Below are positions 31,316-38,841 of a stretch of DNA of 64,000 nucleotides, in pieces. Origin of the DNA: Nakamurella leprariae (GTDB lineage: Bacteria; Actinomycetota; Actinomycetes; Mycobacteriales; Nakamurellaceae); NCBI RefSeq assembly GCF_016918035.1, contig NZ_JAERWK010000010.1, forward strand, positions 124,001-188,000, given 5' to 3'. How positions within the stretch are numbered: the stretch's first letter is position 1; the number at the start of each line of letters is the position of its first letter. The translations under genes were made by a program, and so were the position numbers. Under the pieces are notes generated by a model that saw nothing but the letters and a program-made list of their open reading frames with translations, was not told where the DNA came from and made no database searches.

Positions 31316-34300
31316 AAACCCGCCGCATCCGCACCCCGGGCGTCACCGGAGGACTGCTGGCCGGCCGGTTCCGGCGACCCCGTCACCGCCGACCCGCCGG
31401 ACGGCGGTCCGGTCGCGGCGCCGTCCAACGCGTCGGACAGTTCGACGACCATCGCCGACGGCGGCCGCCAGCCGAACACCCCGTGCGGGGTGCCGTCGGC
31501 GCGGGGCGTGTCCGGACCGCACATGCCGCGGACGAACAGGTACAGCACCCCTCCGAGGTGCTGCTCCGGCCGATACCCGGGCTGCCGCCACCGCAGGAAC
31601 CGGTGCAGCGCCACCGAGTAGATCAGTGCCTGCAGCGGATAGTCGGAGTGCAGCATCGCCGCCGTCATCGCCTCCGGCCGGTAGTGCCACGCCGAGAGAC
31701 GCGGCGCGGTCGGCGATCCCGTGTCCGCGTCCGGATCACTGAGCCAGTTGGTCTTGTAGTCGGCCACGACGTACCGCGGACCGGGCAGCCGGACGACCAG
31801 GTCGAGACTCCCGGTCAGGAAGCCGCGCATCGGTTGCGCACCCAGCGCCGGATCGGCGAGCCGGTCGGCGTACCCGGCGAGCGGATCGTCGGCGGCCAGG
31901 TGCCGGCGCACGATCGGCGCCAGATCGCCGACCACCACCGGCCCGCGTGGGCGGTCCCCACCCGCCAGCGGCATCTCGAAGTCCAGTTCGCACAACCGGT
32001 CCCGGCCGCCGATGTCCGCCAGCCGGCGGTCGTCGGCCAGCGGCCCCAGCGGGGTCAGCAACGTGGGCAGCAACGCCTCGGCCAGCGCGTCCGGGTGCAC
32101 GCCCACCGGTCGGCGGGCGACCGCCGTGGCACTCACCTCGCGCAGCCGTGGCAGCAGGTCGCCGTCGGTCGGATCGATCTCCTCGAACACGGCGTGCACG
32201 ACGGTGCCGAACGCGGCGCCCATCGGCAGGTCCGCCATCGGCGAGGGCAGGTCCGCCCCGGGACGATCGGATCCGGAGCCGCGGGCACGTCCATCGCCGG
32301 TCCCGGTGCCGGTGAACGGATCCTCGGAACCGGGCGGCGCGAACGCTCCCAGGTCCTCGTCGTCCCGTTCGCCCCGCTCCGGTTCGCTGCCCACGGACCC
32401 CGGCCCGGCTCCCGCCGCGACACCGTCGCTCCCACCGGCGGTCTCGACCGCCCCCGCGCCGGTTCCGGCATCGGCGGCCGCCGCGGCCAGCGAGCTGTAC
32501 GAGCTGCGCCGCCAGGCCAGGTCCAGTCGGCGGTGGAAGGGACGCGCGGTCAGCGAACCCACCGGGGCCGCCGGCGGCGGCGTCTCGACCGGGACGACGT
32601 CCCCGACGGTCTCCAGGGCGAACGCGCCGGCCTCGGCCCAGCGCCGCAGGCGCCCACCGGCGTCCTCGTCGTGCGGAACCGGCACCTGGTCGGGGACCAC
32701 ACCGCTGTCCGGCAGGTCCCGACGGTCCGGGTCCCGGCCGAACAGCACCCGGTGCAGACTCGCGCACCGCGCGTTGGTGGCCGGCGCCCACCACAGCACC
32801 AGCTGGGACTGGGCCCGGGTGGCGCCGACGTAGAACAGGCGGAGGCTCTCCCCCGCCTCCTCGACGGCCATCCGGTCGGCCCGCCCGGTCCAGCCGTCGG
32901 TGTTCGGGCCGCCGACGTCGAGCACCCGGTGACCGGCGTCGTCGTGCAGCCGGAGCACCGACAGCTTCTCCCGGTCGGGCACGTAGCGGTCGAAGGCGAA
33001 CGGCAGGTACACCACCGGATACTGCAGGCCCTTGCTGGCGTGCAGGGTGATGACCTGCACGGCGGCGGCGTCGCTGTCCAGCCGCCGGGTGCGCTCACCG
33101 GAGGTGTCGGTGGCGGCCTCGTCCCGCCGGCGGCGCAACCACTCCAGCAGGGCGACCAGGCCGAGCCCGTCCTGCACCGCCGCGGCGTGCAGGTTCTGGG
33201 CGATGTGCCGCAGGTCGGTGAGCAGCCGCTCGCCGTTCTCCCGGCCGAGCAGCCGGCGGGCCAGGTGCTGCTCGACGACGGCCGCCTCGAGCACCGCGGC
33301 CACCCCCCGCTCGGCCAGCACCGCGGCCCAGCCCCGGACCCAGCTGCCGAGCCGGTCGGTGAGCTCGTCCCCGCCGGTGTCCAGGTCGGCTGCGGACCGG
33401 CCGAAGAACGCCGTCAGCGCCGCCGCGTGCACCCGGCCGGCGCGGTGCGGCTGCTCCATCGCCTCGAGCAGGGTGAGCCAGTCGTCGCAGGCCACCGTGG
33501 CGTAGACGCTCCCGGCGGCGGCGACCACGGCCGGGATGCCGGCGCCGTCCAGCGACTGCTGCACCAGCCGGGCCAGGTCGTGCTTGTGCACCAGCACGGC
33601 CACGTCACCGGCAACCAGCGGGCGTCCGTCGAAGGTGGCCCCGGAGGCCAGCAACCGGCCCACGTCCGCGGCCAGGTCGGCCGCGATCCGGGGACGCACC
33701 TGGTCCATCCGCAGCGCGCCGGACCGGCGGTCCGAGGTGTCGCGTTCCAGCCGCCGCAGCCGCACCGGTGCCGGGCTGGGGCTGCCGGCCAGCCGGCTGC
33801 CCGCGCGGGCGGCCCGGACGGGCCGGACCCGGATCTCGGGATCGCCCAGCGCCGCGCCGCCCAGCAGCACCTGCAGCGCGTCGACCAGCGGGGCGTCGCT
33901 GCGGTGGTTCTCGGCCAGCGTCGCCCGCCGGGACGCGGTGCGCGCGGCCGCCAGGTAGGTGGTGACGTCGCCGCCGCGGAAGGCGTAGATGGCCTGCTTC
34001 GGGTCACCGATGAGCACCACCGTGGCATGGCCGGAGAACGCCCGGTCCAGCACCAGCCACTGGACCGGGTCGGTGTCCTGGAACTCGTCGACCAGTACCA
34101 CGGACCAGCGGGCGCGCATCCGGTCCCGGGCCGGGGCGTCGGCGGCGGCGAGCGCGTCGGCGACCCGGCTGAGCAGGTCGTCGAAGCCGACCACCCCCGC
34201 CGCCCGCTTGCGCCGGTCGAGCTCCTCGCGGACCACGGTTGCGAAGCGCACCCGCCGCGCGGCCACGGTCCCGGACGCCGCCGTCACCGGCTCGATCCGG

Positions 34301-34947
34301 GCGTGCGGGTCGGCGACGGCCGCACGCGCCAGCGCCAGCGCCTCGGAGCGGGAGAACTCGGGACGACCGGCCGTGCGCGCGCCGTAGGCCCGCACGTAGA
34401 GGTCATCGACCACTTGGACCACCAGGTCGTCCAGGTCCTCGACCAGTTCCACGGCCGGATCCGAGTCGCCCGCGGCGCCCAGGCCGGTCAGCACCTGCTG
34501 GCAGAACTGATGGGTGGTCGCGATCGTCGCCGCGTCGAAGTCGGCCAGGGCCGCGGCGAGGCGGCGCCGGCGCACCGCCACCTCCGCGTCGGGGACGTCG
34601 GCCAGCGCGGCCACGACCACGTCGGTGCCGGCCCGTGCGGCGGCCGGGTCGGCCAGCGCCTGTTCGGCGCCGACCAGATGGGCGCGCACCCGCTCGCGCA
34701 GTTCCTGGCTGGCCGCCCGCCCGAACGTGACCACCAGCAGCTGGTCCAGGGGCACCCCGCGTTCGGCGACGAACCGGGTCACCAGCGCCCCGACGGTGTG
34801 GGTCTTGCCCGTGCCCGCGCTGGCCTCCAGCACCGTGGTGCCGACCGGCAGCGGGCCGGTGAGCGAGAACGGTTCCGGCGTCGGAGCCCGGTCCTCGACG
34901 GCCGGGGCGCCGTCGGTGGTCCCGGGGCGCGTCGGTGCGGCGGTCAC
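31309..34947 (-). CDS. recB: RecB, exodeoxyribonuclease V beta subunit (helicase-nuclease)
   Basis: A 1212-residue UvrD-type 3'-5' helicase joined to the RecB nuclease. Walker A ASAGTGKTHTVGALV near residue 44, LVVTFGRAASQELRERV, VVLVDEFQDTDPVQW, VVLIGDPKQAIYAFRGGD and VITLHASKGLQYPVVYLPF are the helicase motifs. The nuclease domain has GSLDLVVRL and VVADYKTNWL with its catalytic Asp and Lys. A long acidic/Ala-rich stretch before the nuclease is a linker. It starts at a GTG overlapping the recC stop. Length is normal, and all key residues seem present. Confidence 0.93.
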   Translation of the reverse strand: MTAAPTRPGTTDGAPAVEDRAPTPEPFSLTGPLPVGTTVLEASAGTGKTHTVGALVTRFVAERGVPLDQLLVVTFGRAASQELRERVRAHLVGAEQALADPAAARAGTDVVVAALADVPDAEVAVRRRRLAAALADFDAATIATTHQFCQQVLTGLGAAGDSDPAVELVEDLDDLVVQVVDDLYVRAYGARTAGRPEFSRSEALALARAAVADPHARIEPVTAASGTVAARRVRFATVVREELDRRKRAAGVVGFDDLLSRVADALAAADAPARDRMRARWSVVLVDEFQDTDPVQWLVLDRAFSGHATVVLIGDPKQAIYAFRGGDVTTYLAAARTASRRATLAENHRSDAPLVDALQVLLGGAALGDPEIRVRPVRAARAGSRLAGSPSPAPVRLRRLERDTSDRRSGALRMDQVRPRIAADLAADVGRLLASGATFDGRPLVAGDVAVLVHKHDLARLVQQSLDGAGIPAVVAAAGSVYATVACDDWLTLLEAMEQPHRAGRVHAAALTAFFGRSAADLDTGGDELTDRLGSWVRGWAAVLAERGVAAVLEAAVVEQHLARRLLGRENGERLLTDLRHIAQNLHAAAVQDGLGLVALLEWLRRRRDEAATDTSGERTRRLDSDAAAVQVITLHASKGLQYPVVYLPFAFDRYVPDREKLSVLRLHDDAGHRVLDVGGPNTDGWTGRADRMAVEEAGESLRLFYVGATRAQSQLVLWWAPATNARCASLHRVLFGRDPDRRDLPDSGVVPDQVPVPHDEDAGGRLRRWAEAGAFALETVGDVVPVETPPPAAPVGSLTARPFHRRLDLAWRRSSYSSLAAAAADAGTGAGAVETAGGSDGVAAGAGPGSVGSEPERGERDDEDLGAFAPPGSEDPFTGTGTGDGRARGSGSDRPGADLPSPMADLPMGAAFGTVVHAVFEEIDPTDGDLLPRLREVSATAVARRPVGVHPDALAEALLPTLLTPLGPLADDRRLADIGGRDRLCELDFEMPLAGGDRPRGPVVVGDLAPIVRRHLAADDPLAGYADRLADPALGAQPMRGFLTGSLDLVVRLPGPRYVVADYKTNWLSDPDADTGSPTAPRLSAWHYRPEAMTAAMLHSDYPLQALIYSVALHRFLRWRQPGYRPEQHLGGVLYLFVRGMCGPDTPRADGTPHGVFGWRPPSAMVVELSDALDGAATGPPSGGSAVTGSPEPAGQQSSGDARGADAAGLW

Positions 34948-37900
34948 AGCGGCACGATCCGTTCGTGGGCCAGCAGCGGCGCCCAGAGCCGCAGGGCCAG
35001 CTCACCGAACCGGGTGCGCTCCCCGGCCCAGTGCTCGTCGGGCGCCGGCTCGGGGGCGGTCACCGTCTCGAACAGCGCGCCCGCCCCCCACACCACCACG
35101 TGGGCGGCGTCGGACTGCTCGCCGGGGAACTTGTCGTCGTTCCACTGGCCGGCCGCCTGCACCGAGCAGCTGAGCTCGTCCTCGGAGCGGCGCCGCGCGT
35201 CGGCGTACGCCTCGGACGCCTTGAACGGCAACGGCAGCGGCTCACGCCGGGCACGATCGGCGAGATCGGCCAGGGCGGTGAGGGTCTCGACGGCTGCGTC
35301 GGCTCCCACGGGGTCCAGCACGGCCTGCCGGGCTCCGCCCCGCCCACGCCCCACGGTCACCGCCGTCCATCCCCGGTCGGGGTGCGCGGCGGACAGCGCC
35401 AGCAGATCGATCCAGCTCCGCATCCGGTGCTTGCCGGAGAGCCGGCCGAACTCGACGCCGACGAGCCGGTCGCCCCACACCCGGTCGACCACGCCGCGCA
35501 GTTCCCGCCCGTCGGCGAGCGCCACGACCAAGTCCTGCCGATCGGCCGTGCCGGTCCGCAGCGGGGCGGTCCGGTCGACCAGGATGTCGACCTCGTCGAG
35601 GATCTCGGTCAGCACACGGTTGCCCAGCGGCCCGACCGGCAGTTCACCGCGGCGCCACTCCAACTGGCGGCACGTCTCCTCGTCGACACCCCGCAGACGC
35701 TGGCGCAGCAGTCGATCGCCGATGGCCCACCGCTGCAGGCCGGTCAGCTCGACGCTGAGCTCGTCGGCCGCCTCGGTCTCGTCGGCGCGGACCGCGACGT
35801 CCAGCCGCTGCCGCAGGAATCCGCGGACGGGGTGCAGGAGCAGATCGCGCAGCGGCTGGAGTTCCACCACCGGCGCCGGCCGCGCGGGCAGCGGTGACGA
35901 CACGAACGGCGCCGCGGACCGCCGGGGTCTCTGGCCGGCGCGGGCGGCGGCCAGTGCACTGGTGTCCGCACTGAACGGCCCGGTGACGCCCAGCGCTCCC
36001 TCCGTGAAGTTGCGGGCGTCGTACGGCTGCAACGGATGTCGGACGAGGATCTGGTCGCGGACCGGCCGGCCGTCGGTGGTCTCCCCGGTGAGGTCGAGCG
36101 CGTCCAGGATCTCGCCGAGCGGCACGGCCGGCGGTCGCCGCGCCCCGGTGCGCTCGTCCGCCCCGGTGTAGGTGATCACCAAGTGCTGTTCCGCCGCCAG
36201 CACCGCGTCCAGCAGCAGTTGACGGTCCTCACCGCGGATGTCCCGTTCGCCGGTCACCTGGTCCCGGGCCAGCACGTCGTCGCCGTCCACCCCGGGGCTG
36301 CGCGGGAACGATCCGTCGTCCAGCCCGACCAGGCACACCACTCGGTGCGGTACGGACCGCATCGGCAGCATGGTGCACACGGTCAGGGTGCCGGTGCGGA
36401 AGTTGGCCCGGGTCGGTCGTCCGCGGAGCCGCCGGTCCAGCAGCGACCGCAGATCGGCCGTGCCCAGTTCGAGGTGATCGGCCAGCGGGCCGGCCTGCTC
36501 GCCGGTCTCACCCAGCTCGCGGAGCAGTTCGGTCTGTTGCCACAGGTCCTCGGCGGGCACCGCGGCCAGGCTCAGCACTCCGTCGCGCAGCGCCGTCACC
36601 CACCCCGACAGCGGCTGCCGGCCGTCCAGGGCGGCCACCACCGCCGAGACCCGGGCGACGAACTCGGCGAGCCGTCCGGCGAGGGCGACGTCGGCGCTGC
36701 CGATGTCGTCCAGCGGCAGCGCCAGGCCGAGCCAGTTCTGGTCCTGCTCAGCCATCGTCGCGCCGAGCAGGATGCGGTCCAGTCCGGCCGCCCAGGTGTT
36801 CTGCCCGAAGGCGTCCAGTCCGTAGGTGGCCCGGTGCCCGGCGTCCAGACCCCAGCGCACCCCCGCCCGGGTCACCCAGGTGGAAAGTTGTTCCAGGTCG
36901 TCGTCGTCGAGCCGGAAGCGCCGGCGCACCGCGGGCAGCCCGGCCAGGTCGAGCAGTTGGGAGGCGCCGGCGCGGGACCCCGCCAGGTCGAGCAGCCGGG
37001 CGGCCACCCCGAGCAACGGGTTGGTCTGCCGCAGCGCCCGGTCGGCCAGCCGGACCCGGAGCCGGTGGGCCGGGTGTCCCTCACCGGTGACGTCGGCCAG
37101 GCCGAACGCCGCCGACACCAACGGGGCATAGGTCTCGATGTCCGGACACAGCACCACGACGTCCCGTGGTTCCAGGGTCGGGTCGTCGGCGAGCAGGCCG
37201 ACCAGGACCTCACGCAGCACCTCGATCTGCCGGGCCGGCCCATGGCAGGCGTGCACCTGCACACTGCGGTCGTCCGCGGCGACCGGGCCGGGCCGGGCCG
37301 GTCGGTGGTCGTCCTGGACGTCGCGCTGCAGCCGGCCGAGCAGGGTGGACGGCCGTGCGGGCGCCCCCACGTGCCGGTCGACGGACGGGAACGCCGACAG
37401 CGTCAGCTGCAGCTCCCGGGCGTCCCGGCCCAGTGACGTCAGCAACGGGTGCTCCCCGCACAGCGCGGAGTCGTCCTCGGACCGCCGGCGGGGTCCGGTC
37501 GGACCCGAGGCGGCCACCCGGTCCCACAACCGTGCGGACGGATGGGTGACCCACAGGTGCACGTCACGGACCTCGGCCAGGGCGGCCAGCACCTCGGCCT
37601 GCGCCCGGGGCAGCCGGGTGACGCCGAACACGGACACCCGCGCCGGCAGGTCGAGATCGGATGGGTCACTGCGCAACCGGGCGAGGCGTTCGGCGCGGCG
37701 GAGCACCGGGTCGGTCACCCCGTCGGCCGCCATCCGGGCGCACCACCGCCGCCACAGCTCGGGCTGCCAGACCAGATCGGCCGGGACGACGCCGCCCAGG
37801 CCGTTCCCGTCGGCGCCGGAGGACCAGTCCTGCAGCATGGCCGGCCGGTAGGCCGCGTACTCGTCGAACAGCCCGGCCAGACGGCGTGCCACCGCGTACC

Positions 37901-38435
37901 TCCGGCCGCGGCGTTCCCGGGCCACGGCCGGCGGGAGCGCACCGTCGGCGCTGGCACCCAGGTGTTCGGCCAGGGTCCGGCCCCACGCCGGCGGCGCCCC
38001 GCCGCCGACCGCGACGTCTTGGACCGCGACGTCTTGGACCGCGGTGTCCCGGACCGCTGCGCCACCGGCGGCGACGGTCCGTCCGGCAGCCAGCACGTCC
38101 CGGTCGATGAGATCCAGCAACGGCCACACCGATCGGTCCGGTACCCACGGGTCGTCGTCCGCAGCGGACCCGCCGCCGACCGTCGCGTCGACGCCCAGCG
38201 CGGTGGCCACCAACTGTCGCGGCGACGGGAACTCGACGGCGGCACAGATGCCGTCCCGGTCCGGCCCGGCCCCGAGCTGCGTCGAGAGTCGTTGCGTCAG
38301 CCAGCGTTCGACGCCCCGAGTGGGGACCGCCACGATCTCACCGGCGAACGGATCAGCCGGCGGGACGGCGAGGACCTCGGCCAGCCCGTCGGCCAACAGG
38401 TCGGACCGCTCAGCGCGATGCACGAACAGCGGCAT
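34944..38435 (-). CDS. recC: RecC, exodeoxyribonuclease V gamma subunit
   Basis: A 1163-residue protein that splits the duplex and reads recombination hotspots in RecBCD. Family features are PLFVHRAERSDLLADGLAEV, VPTRGVERWLTQRLS, YAAYRPAMLQDW, HACHGPARQIEVLREVLVG, DVVVLCPDIETYAPLVSAAF and VVCLVGLDDGSFPR. The ATG at 38435 was chosen because GGAGGAGG lies just upstream; an in-frame GTG at 38462 has no such site. It is first in the recCBD operon, an order different from E. coli, where ptrA lies between recC and recB. Confidence 0.92.
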   Translation of the reverse strand: MPLFVHRAERSDLLADGLAEVLAVPPADPFAGEIVAVPTRGVERWLTQRLSTQLGAGPDRDGICAAVEFPSPRQLVATALGVDATVGGGSAADDDPWVPDRSVWPLLDLIDRDVLAAGRTVAAGGAAVRDTAVQDVAVQDVAVGGGAPPAWGRTLAEHLGASADGALPPAVARERRGRRYAVARRLAGLFDEYAAYRPAMLQDWSSGADGNGLGGVVPADLVWQPELWRRWCARMAADGVTDPVLRRAERLARLRSDPSDLDLPARVSVFGVTRLPRAQAEVLAALAEVRDVHLWVTHPSARLWDRVAASGPTGPRRRSEDDSALCGEHPLLTSLGRDARELQLTLSAFPSVDRHVGAPARPSTLLGRLQRDVQDDHRPARPGPVAADDRSVQVHACHGPARQIEVLREVLVGLLADDPTLEPRDVVVLCPDIETYAPLVSAAFGLADVTGEGHPAHRLRVRLADRALRQTNPLLGVAARLLDLAGSRAGASQLLDLAGLPAVRRRFRLDDDDLEQLSTWVTRAGVRWGLDAGHRATYGLDAFGQNTWAAGLDRILLGATMAEQDQNWLGLALPLDDIGSADVALAGRLAEFVARVSAVVAALDGRQPLSGWVTALRDGVLSLAAVPAEDLWQQTELLRELGETGEQAGPLADHLELGTADLRSLLDRRLRGRPTRANFRTGTLTVCTMLPMRSVPHRVVCLVGLDDGSFPRSPGVDGDDVLARDQVTGERDIRGEDRQLLLDAVLAAEQHLVITYTGADERTGARRPPAVPLGEILDALDLTGETTDGRPVRDQILVRHPLQPYDARNFTEGALGVTGPFSADTSALAAARAGQRPRRSAAPFVSSPLPARPAPVVELQPLRDLLLHPVRGFLRQRLDVAVRADETEAADELSVELTGLQRWAIGDRLLRQRLRGVDEETCRQLEWRRGELPVGPLGNRVLTEILDEVDILVDRTAPLRTGTADRQDLVVALADGRELRGVVDRVWGDRLVGVEFGRLSGKHRMRSWIDLLALSAAHPDRGWTAVTVGRGRGGARQAVLDPVGADAAVETLTALADLADRARREPLPLPFKASEAYADARRRSEDELSCSVQAAGQWNDDKFPGEQSDAAHVVVWGAGALFETVTAPEPAPDEHWAGERTRFGELALRLWAPLLAHERIVPL

Positions 38436-38557
38436 CCGCGCCTCCTCCCCACCGGGCCGCACCGGCCTGACGCGGTGGGCAGGGACACGGTAAGGCAGCG
38501 CACCGACAGGACCCTCCGAGCGGCGCGCGCCGTCCGGGCCTCCGGACCCGGGAACAC

Positions 38558-38593
38558 ATCAGGCCCTGACCGGTCTCCCGGTCAGGGCCTGAT
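38558..38593 (-). terminator. Strong hairpin downstream of tRNA-Met
   Basis: A perfect 16-bp inverted repeat (ATCAGGCCCTGACCGG, 38558-38573, and its complement 38578-38593) with a TCTC loop lies seven bases beyond the tRNA 3' end. It would end leftward tRNA transcription ahead of recC. The T-tract is weak (GTGTT), as is usual at high GC. Confidence 0.75.
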
Positions 38594-38600
38594 CACCAAG

Positions 38601-38677
38601 TGGTAGCGGGGACAGGATTCGAACCTGTGACCTCTGGGTTATGAGCCCAGCGAGCTACCGAGCTGCTCCACCCCGCG
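38601..38677 (-). tRNA. Initiator tRNA-fMet (CAT anticodon)
   Basis: The reverse strand folds as a full cloverleaf: acceptor CGCGGGG/CCCCGCT with an unpaired first position (C1 against U72), D stem GAGC/GCTC with A11:U24, anticodon loop CTCATAA, T arm ACAGG-TTCGAAT-CCTGT, and an encoded CCA. The 1:72 mismatch, A11:U24, and the three G:C pairs GGG/CCC flanking the anticodon loop are the features that mark an initiator rather than an elongator tRNA-Met. Confidence 0.95.
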
Positions 38678-38841
38678 TCGTTGTGGTGACACCACTGTAA
38701 CAAGCTCCGGCGCCGCATCCAAATCGCGCCCGATCCGCGGGCGGCGGTCCCGGCCGCTGGGCCCCGGAACGCCGGAAGGGCGGCGTCACCGATGATCTCA
38801 TCGACGTCACCGCCCCTCCGGGTCGGACACTGCCCGGTCGG

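Noticed and set aside
31483-36171. A 1562-codon open frame on the plus strand across recB and recC
   Set aside because: It is antisense to RecB/RecC, which have full helicase and nuclease motifs; long antisense frames arise from high third-position GC. Its product is Arg/Gly/Val-rich without any motif.
38601-38677. The tRNA gene as the prophage attachment site
   Set aside because: The prophage ends near 26.1 kb, 12 kb away, with no repeat of the tRNA 3' end seen there.
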